This document shows, in pieces, positions 54,519-63,996 of a stretch of DNA of 64,000 bases. The position numbers and the translations under genes are program-made. The number at the start of each line of letters is the position of its first letter. The stretch's first letter is position 1. Source of the DNA: Clostridium_I sp963725425 (GTDB taxonomy: Bacteria; Bacillota; Clostridia; Clostridiales; Clostridiaceae); NCBI GenBank assembly GCA_963725425.1, contig CAVRYJ010000031.1, positions 310,001-374,000 of the forward strand, given 5' to 3'. A model generated the notes under the pieces. The model had not been told where the DNA came from. It was given only the letters and a program-made list of their open reading frames with translations, and did not search any database.

Positions 54519-56413
54519 ATGAGTGAAACAACAAGTACATATTACAAACCATACTTTGTAACAGATATAAATGGGGAAATTATTGAATGCAATACTGAAT
54601 TTATTACTTTAACAAACTATTCAAAAAGTGATATGATTGGGGCCAGTTTAGAGGAACTTTGCTCCTTACTTAAAATTAATTCTCCATCATTTCTTAGCAA
54701 TACTGATCCTGATAAGTTTTATTATATATTTACAAAACATAACAACCCAATTGAAGTAAAAATTAACATTACAATTTTGCCTGATAAAAAGATATATAGT
54801 TTTTTGGAAAATCCATCTTCTTGGCTAGATAACCGTTTCCATTTTGTAGAACAAATTCACACAAATGATAAATTTGGCATAGCAATACATAATTATTCTG
54901 ATTTTACACTCTTAGCTAGTAATCAAAGGTATCTAAGCTTTTTTCCTTCACCATATAATAAAAAATCTTACAGTGTTGGAAAACGTCCTGAGGATATTAT
55001 ACCTACTTTTCATGGTAGTAATCTTGAGAAGATATTATTAAATGTAGCTAAAACGGGAAAGCCATTCAATTCAAGACAATATACTTATATTGATGTATTC
55101 TCAAAAAAACCTATTGGTCTATATCCATTAATCCAATACAAAATAGAGATAAACCAAAATATATTTTAGTAATTGTATCCAATATAACTAGGCGCGTGGA
55201 AAGCGCTAATATCATCAAAAGACAGTCTAAAATTATCCATGAACAAGAAAGAGAACTAAATGTTATTCTTGAGAACACCACTGCTGGCATATCAATTGTG
55301 GACAAGTTTGGTAAACATAATAAAATTAATAGTAATCTTGCTCATTGGTATGATTTATTTGACGTTCCAGATGAAGATGATTACTCTAATAGAGAATACT
55401 ACGATGAAGATGAAAATATAATTTCCAAAAAAATTTTACCTATTTCATATTTACTTAACAAAAAGGTTAGTTCGTCAAAACAAATACATATTAAAAGAGG
55501 AGATATCGACCTATATTATTTAATCAATTTTTCTCCAGTATTTTCAAAAAGCAACAAATTTTCTATGGGAATAATTACTACCAATGATATAACCAGCAAA
55601 GTTCAAAAACAAAAACAATTAGAAAAAGTTATGCAAATGCATGAAGATTTTTTCTCTTTTATTGCCCATGAGTTTAAAACTCCAATTACCACAATTAACT
55701 CAACAATACAACTACTGGAACTTGTTTATAATGATCAAATGACAGAAAAAATAAAACATGGAATAAACACTATAAAACGAAACACTTATCAGCAGATGCG
55801 TCTAGTAAACAACCTATTAGATATAACTAGAGCTGAAGCTGGCTATCTAAAAGTATATAGAAAAAATTACGATATTGTTGCTATGACCAATGCAATAATA
55901 GAATCTATAAATCCCTTTGCTGCTTCAAAGAATATAAATGTTATTTTTCAGCCTAATGTAGTTGTAAAAATTATTGCTATAGATGATGAAAAATACGAAA
56001 GAATCATGCTAAACTTATTGTCCAATGCTATTAAATTCACGTCTTGCAATAAGCATATTTATGTAAATATTCATGAAGATACTGATAATATTTATATTGA
56101 TGTTAAAGATGAAGGACCTGGCATCCCAGAAGAAAAGATGGATTTAATTTTTGATCGTTTTGGACAAGTTGGAAGTTCATATACACGTGAGTCTGAAGGT
56201 ACTGGCATAGGTTTGTGCTTAGTAAAACTACTTTTGAAAGCAATGAATGGAGATATTATTTTAAAAAATGGAGATAGCCTGGGCGCTGTCTTTACAGTGA
56301 TTTTGCCAAATAAAAAGGTAACTAATGAAGAGTGTATACCTGGAGGTGATTTTACTGACGATCGTTTAGTTAAAGCTCTTAATATAGAATTTTCAAATAT
56401 ATACTTCAGCTAA
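54519..56413 (+). pseudogene. cytoplasmic PAS-domain histidine kinase, one frameshift
   Basis: The first frame (from ATG 54519, GGGGGAAA upstream) holds a PAS domain starting YYKPYFVTDINGEIIECN and a second PAS-like region, ending near 55169. One missing base near 55142 (ATAGAGATAAACC) separates it from the second frame, which continues DKPKYILVIVSNITRRVESANII into a third PAS segment, HisKA (FFSFIAHEFKTPITTINSTI) and HATPase (NLLSNAIKFTS, DEGPGIPEE, GTGIGLCLVK). Corrected length is about 631 residues. No membrane helix is seen, so an internal signal is likely. No response regulator is adjacent. Confidence 0.85.
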
Positions 56414-56431
56414 AAATATTCTAAATGCAAA

Positions 56432-56639
56432 TGAGAGCAGTATAGCAAGGCACGTTCAAAGACTACTCGCTAAACTTAAGAAAGACTAAGATTCCCTTAT
56501 TGTCAAATTCCTAAAACCTTTAAACTCGCTATGCTCAAACAATAAAGGTTTCTTGACGGAATTTAACAAACGGTAACCTAAGTCTTTCTAAAGTTCGCTC
56601 GAATAGTCTCTTTCACGTACCTTACCATACTGCTTCTCT
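56432..56639. repeat. 208-bp imperfect inverted repeat
   Basis: The left arm GAGAGCAGTATAGCAAGGCA and the right arm, read inverted, GAGAAGCAGTATGGTAAGGTA continue to match for over 60 bases (AAAGACTA, CTCG, AACTT, AGAAAGACT). A central part has AAACCTTTAAACTCG and ACAATAAAGGTTT forming an inner stem. It would fold into one long RNA hairpin. It lies between the kinase (+) and SLT (-) genes, which converge. Confidence 0.8.
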
Positions 56640-56685
56640 TAATTCATTTAGGAATATAGTATGAAAAAGTTAAAAGTTGATGGTG

Positions 56686-57234
56686 TCATTTTCCATAAAG
56701 CCATTTATACATATTGTGGCTAAATCTTATTCGCTTCACGTATTTATCAGTTTCTGGGAAAGGTATATAATGAAGTTTTCCATCTGTTGAATGTTTTGCA
56801 CTGCCAAGCCATTTTCTTACATTTGTGCTACCACCATTATATGCAGCTGCCACAATATCTAAGTCTTTAAATTCATCTCTTAAATTGCCTAAATACCAAC
56901 ATCCCATATTTATATTATATTCAGGATCATACAAATTATTTGAAGCGAAGTTCTTGATTCCCATTTGTGTCGCAGCCCACTGCCCTGTAGATGAAGTGAT
57001 TTGCATGAGTCCATAAGCATCTTTATTTGATTTTGCCTTAGGGTTAAAGTTACTTTCTGTTCTGATTACAGCAGCCACAAAATATGGATCCAATTTATAT
57101 TTTGTTGAATATTTATAAACATAATCCGAATATTTAATAGTATAAAAATGTTTACCAATGTTTTTTATATTCAATGTAACAGAAGCAATAATAACTATTA
57201 GCAAAAATATGATTCGTAGATTTTTATACTTCAT
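56686..57234 (-). CDS. SLT-type lytic transglycosylase
   Basis: 182 residues. One N-terminal membrane helix (residues 7-23) is followed by the SLT domain: AAVIRTESNFNPKAKSNKDAYGLMQI with the catalytic Glu, MGCWYLGNLRDEF and AAYNGGSTNV. It cleaves peptidoglycan glycan strands outside the membrane. It is the last gene of polA-coaE-slt, nine bases after coaE. Confidence 0.93.
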   Translation of the reverse strand: MKYKNLRIIFLLIVIIASVTLNIKNIGKHFYTIKYSDYVYKYSTKYKLDPYFVAAVIRTESNFNPKAKSNKDAYGLMQITSSTGQWAATQMGIKNFASNNLYDPEYNINMGCWYLGNLRDEFKDLDIVAAAYNGGSTNVRKWLGSAKHSTDGKLHYIPFPETDKYVKRIRFSHNMYKWLYGK

Positions 57235-57243
57235 TTATTCCTC

Positions 57244-57840
57244 CTATTGCGTAATGAGCAATTTAAGAATATTCTCAAGCTGTTTTTCTGTTTTTTCTAT
57301 TTCGAAACTATTATCAATTACGAAATCCACATAAGCTTTTTTCTCGTCTAATGACATTTGAGAATTAATTCTGTCCATTACTTCTTCTATATTAAATTTA
57401 TCTCTACTCATTACCCTTTTAATCTGCATTTCCTTATTAGTCCAAATCAGTATATTAAAATCCATATCATCGAACACGCCAGTTTCAATTAGTATAGGTG
57501 CATCTACAACACATATTTTTTCATTTAAACTACTATAAAAATCAATATGTTTTTTAATTTCTTTTTTTATATATGGAATCATGATATTTTCAAGCTTAAT
57601 TCTTTTCTCTGGAGCTTTAAATATAAAATCCCCTAACTTTTTTCTATGAAGCTCTCCAGATAAAAGAAAAAATTCATTGCCAAATTCTTTCTTTATTATA
57701 TCTATAATTTCTGGATATAATTTAAGTATATCTCTTGATATTACGTCTGCATCTATAACTGGAATTGCTCTTTCTTTAAGCATTATAGAAACTGTGCTTT
57801 TCCCACTTCCAATTCCACCTGTAAGTCCAACACATAACAT
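57244..57840 (-). CDS. coaE: dephospho-CoA kinase
   Basis: About 198 residues. P-loop GLTGGIGSGKSTVS at residues 5-18, VIDADVISRDILK, the LID region KRVMSRDKFN, and the end segment VIDNSFEIEKTEKQL are CoaE hallmarks. It phosphorylates dephospho-CoA in the last step of CoA synthesis. I chose the ATG at 57840 (GAGG upstream). It lies 24 bases after polA, the usual Firmicute pairing. Confidence 0.94.
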   Translation of the reverse strand: MLCVGLTGGIGSGKSTVSIMLKERAIPVIDADVISRDILKLYPEIIDIIKKEFGNEFFLLSGELHRKKLGDFIFKAPEKRIKLENIMIPYIKKEIKKHIDFYSSLNEKICVVDAPILIETGVFDDMDFNILIWTNKEMQIKRVMSRDKFNIEEVMDRINSQMSLDEKKAYVDFVIDNSFEIEKTEKQLENILKLLITQ

Positions 57841-57864
57841 TGCCCTCAACCTCTATCCTTAATT

Positions 57865-60477
57865 TTATTTTGCATCATACCAAGTTTTACCCACATTTAT
57901 ATCTACTTCAAGAGGAACTTTTAGTCCTATTGTGTTTTCCATTTCCTCTTTCACAATATTTTTTACCATTTCTTTTTCTTCCTCATATACATTGAGTATA
58001 AGTTCATCATGTACCTGCAATACTATAGTGGTTTTAAATTTCTCTTGTTTAAGTCTATTATACACTTTAACCATAGCAATTTTTATAATGTCTGCAGCAC
58101 TACCTTGAATTGGGGTGTTCATAGCAAGTCTTTCTCCAAAGGAAGCTACCATTTTATTTTTAGCATTTATTTCAGGTATAGCACGTCGTCTATTAAGTAT
58201 AGTGGTTACAGCAGAATCTTCTTTAGCCTTAGCAACTATATCTAGCAAATATTGTTTTACCTTTGGATACCTTTCTAAGTAAGTATCAATATACAGTTTA
58301 GCTTCTTTTCTAGATATCTTAAGGTCTTCTGCAAGGCTAAACTCACCTATCCCATATACAATCCCAAAATTAACTGCCTTAGCATTACTTCTAAGAGCAG
58401 GAGTCACCTCATCAATAGGCACATTAAACACCTCTGAAGCAGTTTTAGTATGTATATCAATATGTGCCTTAAAGGCATTTATCAAATTTTCATCGCCAGC
58501 AATATGTGCAAGTACTCTTAACTCAATTTGTGAATAATCTGCCGACATAAGTGAATTTTCCTCTTGATCTGGAATAAATACCTTTCTTATTTCTCTTCCC
58601 ATTTCGTATTTTATTGGTATATTTTGAAGATTTGGTTCCGTGCTTGAAAGTCTCCCCGTAGTTGTAACTGTTTGATTGAAACTTGAATGAATCCTACCAT
58701 CCACATCAATCACATTTTTCAAGCCTTCCACATAAGTAGAATCTAATTTCGTAAGTTGCCTAAAATAAGTTATTTTATCTATGATTGGATGTTTATCTCT
58801 TAATTTTAATAGAACTTCTGCCTTAGTTGAGAATCCGGTCTTTGTCTTTTTAATAACAGGTAAATCCAGCTTTTCAAATAATATTTTTCCTAACTGTTTT
58901 GGGGAACTTATATTAAATTCTTCTCCCGCCATAGCATATATTTCATCTTGAGTCTTTTGAATTTCACCGCTAAATTTTACACCAAGTTCTGATAACTTCT
59001 CTTTATCAACGTTAAACCCTCTAGCTTCCATGGCTGCTAATACTTCTATTAATGGTTGTTCAACATTATATAAAAGTTCCTCCATGTTTAGAAGTTTAAT
59101 TTTAGTCGCTAAACTTTCATGGATTTCCTTAAGTGAATTTACTTCCTTAACTTTTATTACCTCTTCACAACTCGTAATATCTATATTCAATATTTCACTA
59201 ATTAAACTTTTAAGCTCATATTCTCCTCTTGAAGCATCTGTTAGATATGCCGCTACCTTAGTATCAAAAGCTAACCCTTTTAGTGATATTCCAAGCTTAC
59301 TTAGTGCTGTATAAACTCCTTTTGCATCATGAATCACCTTTTTTATATCTTCATTTTCGAATAAATATTTTAAAAGTTTTGTTGTTTCATCAGGTTCTAA
59401 TTTAAATATATGGTTAAAATTAATTACATAATTTTCATTTTCATAGTTAATGTTAATTTTGTTTATTTCTATTTTAGAGTATACATTTTCGTTTAATGTT
59501 TCAAAGACGCAATAAACAGTGTTTTTAATGGAGGTAAATATGGTTTTTAGTCCTTCGAGATTATCAATAGTACTATAATCAACCTTAATCTCGTTTTTTG
59601 CTTTTTCTTCTTCTGAGATAGGTATTTTTTCTACCAGACTCTTAAATTGTAATCTTGTAAACAAGTCTCTAACTGCCTTAGCATCATAATTTTCTTTTGA
59701 TTTTATTTCGTTTAGATCAATCTCTATTGGAACATTTGTGAGTATTGTAGCAAGTTTTTTACTAAAAATCGCCTGTTCACTATATTCCATAAGGTTTTCC
59801 TTAAGTTTTTTTCCACTAATTTTATCTATATTCATCAATACATTTTCAATACATCCATATTCCTGTATAAGTTTATATGCAGTCTTTTCACCAATTCCCG
59901 GTACTCCAGGTATATTGTCAGATTTATCGCCCATAAGACCTTTAACATCAATAAATTGTGTTGGTGTTACACCATAGTCATTAATCATTCTAGCTTCATC
60001 GTAAATTTCTTTTTCAGACATGCCTTTTTTGTTAATAACAACTTTAACATTTTTTCTTGCAAGTTGAAGAGCATCCCTATCTCCTGTAACTATGTATGTC
60101 TCAATGCCATTATTATTTGCAAATACCGACAGTGTTCCTATCAAATCATCTGCTTCAAAGCCCTCAATTTCAAATATACAAATAGCGAGTTTTTCTAAAA
60201 GTTCCTTAACTATTGGAAATTGCTCTGCAAGTTCAGGAGGCATCTTTTTTCTTCCTGCTTTATATTCCGTGTATTCTTTATGTCTAAAAGTTGGGGCCCT
60301 CATATCAAATGTAGTAACTATATAATCCGGCTTTATCTCCTCTTTCATTTTAAAAAGCATGTTCACAAATCCATAAATAGCATTGGTATTTATTCCTTCA
60401 GCATTAGTAAGGGTTGGTATTGCAAAAAATGCTCTGTACATAAGACTGTGCCCATCTAAAATAAGCAATCTTTCCAT
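57865..60477 (-). CDS. polA: DNA polymerase I
   Basis: 870 residues. The 5'-3' exonuclease domain (1-290) starts MERLLILDGHSLMYRAFFA and has GDKSDNIPGVPGIGEKTA. The central 3'-5' exonuclease-like domain (300-480) lacks the DxE acids, so proofreading is probably absent. The polymerase domain has motif A SADYSQIELRVLAHI, motif B NFGIVYGIGEF and motif C QVHDELILNV. It performs gap filling and RNA-primer removal. Confidence 0.96.
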   Translation of the reverse strand: MERLLILDGHSLMYRAFFAIPTLTNAEGINTNAIYGFVNMLFKMKEEIKPDYIVTTFDMRAPTFRHKEYTEYKAGRKKMPPELAEQFPIVKELLEKLAICIFEIEGFEADDLIGTLSVFANNNGIETYIVTGDRDALQLARKNVKVVINKKGMSEKEIYDEARMINDYGVTPTQFIDVKGLMGDKSDNIPGVPGIGEKTAYKLIQEYGCIENVLMNIDKISGKKLKENLMEYSEQAIFSKKLATILTNVPIEIDLNEIKSKENYDAKAVRDLFTRLQFKSLVEKIPISEEEKAKNEIKVDYSTIDNLEGLKTIFTSIKNTVYCVFETLNENVYSKIEINKININYENENYVINFNHIFKLEPDETTKLLKYLFENEDIKKVIHDAKGVYTALSKLGISLKGLAFDTKVAAYLTDASRGEYELKSLISEILNIDITSCEEVIKVKEVNSLKEIHESLATKIKLLNMEELLYNVEQPLIEVLAAMEARGFNVDKEKLSELGVKFSGEIQKTQDEIYAMAGEEFNISSPKQLGKILFEKLDLPVIKKTKTGFSTKAEVLLKLRDKHPIIDKITYFRQLTKLDSTYVEGLKNVIDVDGRIHSSFNQTVTTTGRLSSTEPNLQNIPIKYEMGREIRKVFIPDQEENSLMSADYSQIELRVLAHIAGDENLINAFKAHIDIHTKTASEVFNVPIDEVTPALRSNAKAVNFGIVYGIGEFSLAEDLKISRKEAKLYIDTYLERYPKVKQYLLDIVAKAKEDSAVTTILNRRRAIPEINAKNKMVASFGERLAMNTPIQGSAADIIKIAMVKVYNRLKQEKFKTTIVLQVHDELILNVYEEEKEMVKNIVKEEMENTIGLKVPLEVDINVGKTWYDAK

Positions 60478-60588
60478 TTAATCACTTCTCCATTCTGGAT
60501 TTCCTTTATAACAGGGGTATAATTATAATATCTGTAATCAGTATACAATTATAACATCTAATAATGCAAAACACTAAATGTATTTCAA

Positions 60589-60624
60589 AAATACTGACTT
60601 GTTATTTTTTTGATGATGCCTTAA
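60589..60624. repeat. MITE-like repeat, right half only
   Basis: ACTGACTTGTTATTTTTTTG and ATGATGCCTTAA match the right end of the copy at 43458-43627. Confidence 0.75.
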
Positions 60625-60689
60625 TATTATAATATCTATTATAAACCATTTGTTTGATTTTATAAAACATAGAAAATGAGGTGTTCCAC

Positions 60690-61327
60690 TTGATAAAAGA
60701 TGATTACAGCGTAAAAATATCAGATCAATTCAATTCTCTTATAAAAGAGATACGAAATATTAACAATTTGCATACAGAAAAATTGGCACTTATTAATACT
60801 TCCTTTAAAAAATTTATTGGTCTTAGCTCTATAATGATAAATTCCATGTCAGAATCTGATGTGCTAAATCTTATGAAAAAAAATGGTTCTCTTGATGCCA
60901 ACTACTGCATAATAGCTGCAGCACTTTTATATGAGGAGGCTATTATATTTGATAAAAGAAATGACAACCATGATACCTATATAAAATATTCGAAAGCTTT
61001 TCATTTGATTCTAAATATAAAATCTTCAAACTTAGAATGTGAAGTTGCCGGTTACCAGGACATTATGAAAAATGTTTCATTAGCTTTAGAAAATTTTCAT
61101 CTTCCTCTTAATGTTCAAAAGATTTAATCACTTACTATGAACTTTCCGGTGAATATTCAAAAGCAGAGGACAATATTTATGAGCTACTAGAAAATCCCCA
61201 TACTCATTCCTTTGCAAAGGAAAAACTAAAAGAATTTTACACCAATTTGTTACTAAAAGATGATTCAACTTTGGAAAAAGGCAACCTTCCAAGAGGTGAA
61301 ATCCTTGAAGCGGTTGAAAAAATATAG
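60690..61327 (+). pseudogene. DUF6483-like protein, one frameshift
   Basis: The TTG at 60690 (GAGGTG upstream) gives MIKDDYSVKISDQFNSLIKEI, the DUF6483 opening. The frame stops after LPLNVQKI. Adding one A to the A4 run near 61114 continues it as KDLITYYELSGEYSKAEDNIYELLENPH to the stop at 61325-61327 (about 212 residues), with a TPR-like helix pair. Its function is unknown. Probably a sequencing error or recent decay. Confidence 0.75.
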
Positions 61328-61556
61328 TTAAAAGTGACAAGCCTAGGAAAGCAGTGGCAAGTTTCAAGTAACAAGTGACAAGTTCAGGATCATCTTCTGC
61401 TGGGGCAGAATAATCTATTAAAATAATTATCTTATTTCAGAATGTAATACCGTGTAAACGCAGAACAATCAGTCAAATATATTATTATTTGATTGATTGT
61501 TCTTTTTTTATATTGTTTTTATTTTGCCCAAAGGCAAAATATCATTAACTTGCGGA
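61324..61556. repeat. tandem-word hairpin cassette (D), variant words
   Basis: The layout is that of the cassette at 36240, but the tandem word is AGTGACAAG/CAAGTGACAAG instead of TTAACTC. Next come the small stem TTCTGCTGGGGCAGAA, GTGTAAAC, an 18-bp stem AGAACAATCAGTCAAATA/TATTTGATTGATTGTTCT, and the small stem ATTTTGCCCAAAGGCAAAAT. The other flank (CTTGTCACTT repeats, 62896-62930) lies beyond the IS3 element that split the cassette. Confidence 0.75.
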
Positions 61557-61577
61557 TTGGCCCCCTCAGATGGGACT

Positions 61578-62471
61578 TTATAATCTAATTACTAGCTCAT
61601 TCTTAAAATTTGAATTTTTCAAATTATAGAACTCAAATGGAGTTCTGTAATCTATCGATGAATGAACTCGTATAGTATTGTAACCATTAACATAATTAAA
61701 GACAACAGCCCTTGCTTCTTCTAAAGTGTTGAATATCCTACCTGCAAGGCATTCGTCTTGAAGGTATCTATGATATGACTCTATATGTGCATCATAATTG
61801 GGGCTATGCACAGGGATTCTTTCGTGTATTAAGTTTTCCTTTATACACATTTTTTCGAATTTATGTGCGATAAACTGTGACCCATTATCTGTCCGCATTG
61901 TAAGTCCTGTCACACTATTTTTAATGTCCCTATTATATAATGCGGCAAGCATCACTTCCTGAGCTGTCTCAGTATTGGCAGAGAGCGACATTTTACAAGA
62001 TACAATGTTTCGGTCAAACACATCTATTATTGAGGTCAAATAAGCCACCTGACGTGTGCCTGCAATATAAATATATTTTGTATCCATCTCCCATAATCCA
62101 TTGGAATGATTAATTAAATGGTTTTTACAAATACGTTTATATTTGCTAACACGCTCCATTTTATCTCTTAACATTCCCATTGAATTCATTAATCTATAAA
62201 CCTTTTTCTTATTTATCTTTAAACAATATTTTCGCTTAAGTACAGATGATACTTTCTTGTATCCATAATGTCTACCAAACTCTTCAGATTTTATTTTACT
62301 TATATATTTCTGTATTTCTAAGTCATTTATTTTTACATTATTAAGATTATAACTAAATCCTGGTATAATACCATTTTCCCTTCTAACCGGCTTATCGCCT
62401 TCTGCTATAACCTTTTGTCTTCGATAATACGTTGACTTTTTTAGCCCTAGTATTCTAATAATAGCAATCAC
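61578..62471 (-). CDS. IS3-family transposase OrfB (DDE integrase core)
   Basis: 297 codons with an HTH_21 region (YISKIKSEEFGRHYGYKKVSSVLK) and the rve core: LWEMDTKYIYI (Asp), MRTDNGSQFIAH (Asp) and NYDAHIESYHRYLQDE (Glu). The OrfAB fusion is made by -1 frameshifting on the A9 run near 62530 (AAAAAAG), so the frame extends upstream beyond the ATG shown. Confidence 0.92.
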   Translation of the reverse strand: MIAIIRILGLKKSTYYRRQKVIAEGDKPVRRENGIIPGFSYNLNNVKINDLEIQKYISKIKSEEFGRHYGYKKVSSVLKRKYCLKINKKKVYRLMNSMGMLRDKMERVSKYKRICKNHLINHSNGLWEMDTKYIYIAGTRQVAYLTSIIDVFDRNIVSCKMSLSANTETAQEVMLAALYNRDIKNSVTGLTMRTDNGSQFIAHKFEKMCIKENLIHERIPVHSPNYDAHIESYHRYLQDECLAGRIFNTLEEARAVVFNYVNGYNTIRVHSSIDYRTPFEFYNLKNSNFKNELVIRL

Positions 62472-62515
62472 TGGCGCTCCACAAGAAATACATTGTTCAG
62501 CATATTCGTAGTAGT

Positions 62516-62818
62516 CTATATCGTCTTCTTTTTTTTTAGTAGATCTCTTAATATTGCTATTTCTAAATCTTTTTCCTTATTTTCATCAATTAATTTCTTG
62601 TACTCAGTTTTGTAATTTACAATGATGTTCTCTTCTTTTGGTTCCTTCGGCTTCAGTGTCTGTTGATATCTTCTATAATTACCTTTCCAATTTGCAACTT
62701 GACCAGGATTAAGCTCATGCTTTGCTGCAACTAAAGCATTACTCCCGTATTCCAAAGCTTCTTCAACAATTGCAACTCTCTCTTCTTCTGTGAACTTTCT
62801 TGTAAATCTAGTAGTCAT
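62516..62818 (-). CDS. IS3-family transposase OrfA
   Basis: 100 residues. The helix-turn-helix is RKFTEEERVAIVEEALEYGSNALVAAKHELNPGQVANWK. A leucine-zipper-like C-terminus (KLIDENKEKDLEIAILRDLLKKK) ends at the A9 slippery run. It binds the IS ends and regulates transposition. Confidence 0.92.
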   Translation of the reverse strand: MTTRFTRKFTEEERVAIVEEALEYGSNALVAAKHELNPGQVANWKGNYRRYQQTLKPKEPKEENIIVNYKTEYKKLIDENKEKDLEIAILRDLLKKKKTI

Positions 62819-62930
62819 AATTTACCCCCTAAACACTACTTTTTTATTCTACCTTCATTCGAGTGTGTAGTCCAGCTTCTTGAGGGGGTCTATTAGCTTG
62901 TCACTTCCCACTTGTCACTTGTCACTTGCT

Positions 62931-63635
62931 CTATATTTGCATACTTTCTCCATTGGTTTTAAGCCATTCTTCCTGCACATGATAACTTGGTAAAATGCTA
63001 GCAACTAAACCCCAAAAGTTTTTAGAATGATCCTTGTGAACCATATGACACATCTCGTGAACCACTATATAATCAATCACTGTATCTTTTGCCATGGAAC
63101 ATCTCCAATTAAATAATATGTCATTATAGTAAGTACAACTCGCCCATCGTTTTTTTTGCTGCTTAACTCTTATATTTCTTGGTATTTCATCAAAATATTT
63201 TTGGTAATATCTAACCCTGTCTATTACTTTTTCTAGAGTTTTTTCCCTATACCAAAGTTCTAGTGCATCCCTGATTGAATCCTTATTTTCCTCTGAAACT
63301 GTTACATAAAGTATGCCAAATTCAAAGTTAACATTTTCTTGCCCTTGGCTTATTTTAAGTTGTAATTTAACCTTTTCACCTAAATATAAAAACATTTCTC
63401 CACTTTTATATTCATGTTTAGGTTTTATTTCCATATTTTTAAACATATATAACTTTTTTAGAAGCCATGGTGCCTTTTCCTTTACACAATTAATAATTAA
63501 AGAGTGGGGCACTCCAAAAGGTGCAGTAACAATTATAGTCTCAGGTGCTTCAATAGCTATTTTTATAGTTTTCCTACTTGAATATAATACATTAAATTCT
63601 ATGGTTTTATCTGCATAAACAAAATTTAATTTCAT
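62931..63635 (-). CDS. YgjP/WLM-type M48-like metalloprotease (DUF45)
   Basis: 234 residues. The zinc motif VHEMCHMVHKDHSKNFW (HExxH plus later His) and the preceding RWASCTYYNDILFNWRC are the DUF45 signature. The in vivo role is unknown. The gene overlaps nothing and is four bases from crcB, so the two are likely co-transcribed. Confidence 0.9.
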   Translation of the reverse strand: MKLNFVYADKTIEFNVLYSSRKTIKIAIEAPETIIVTAPFGVPHSLIINCVKEKAPWLLKKLYMFKNMEIKPKHEYKSGEMFLYLGEKVKLQLKISQGQENVNFEFGILYVTVSEENKDSIRDALELWYREKTLEKVIDRVRYYQKYFDEIPRNIRVKQQKKRWASCTYYNDILFNWRCSMAKDTVIDYIVVHEMCHMVHKDHSKNFWGLVASILPSYHVQEEWLKTNGESMQI

Positions 63636-63639
63636 AATC

Positions 63640-63996
63640 TTATATTAACCTACTAGCGTTGAATCCAAATCCATAGAAGACCACTCCAAGTAAAACAGAT
63701 AAAACCATATAGGTAAAAGCATTCAGCTTTTTTCTCTCCTTAAACAAGTTAAAACCCTCATACATAAATGTGGAAAAGGTTGTAAATCCTCCTAAAATTC
63801 CATCACCTAAAAATGAGTACAACGTATTATTAACAACTTTTGCAGAAATAATACCAAGTAGAACTGCACCTGTTATATTTATTATAAAAGTACCTACTGG
63901 GAAATCACCATTGCACCTTTTACTGGTGAATTTACCAATAGAATACCTAGTTATACTTCCAAATATACCGCCCATGCCAACTAATATATATTCCAT
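63640..63996 (-). CDS. crcB: fluoride channel CrcB
   Basis: 118 residues with four hydrophobic helices. GGIFGSITRYSIGKF, FIINITGAVLLGII and GGFTTFSTFMYE are CrcB/Fluc motifs, including the fluoride-coordinating F/T/S residues. It exports fluoride as a dual-topology dimer; a second crcB may lie outside the window. Its upstream region, which may hold a fluoride riboswitch, is beyond the edge. Confidence 0.92.
   Translation of the reverse strand: MEYILVGMGGIFGSITRYSIGKFTSKRCNGDFPVGTFIINITGAVLLGIISAKVVNNTLYSFLGDGILGGFTTFSTFMYEGFNLFKERKKLNAFTYMVLSVLLGVVFYGFGFNASRLI

Larger units (their letters stand above)
61557..62892 (-). mobile_element. IS3-family insertion sequence
   Basis: 1,336 bp with 12-bp ends TTGGCCCCCTCA and TGAGGGGGTCTA (imperfect inverted repeats) around two overlapping transposase frames. 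No clear target duplication is visible. It sits inside the tandem-word cassette. Confidence 0.85.
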
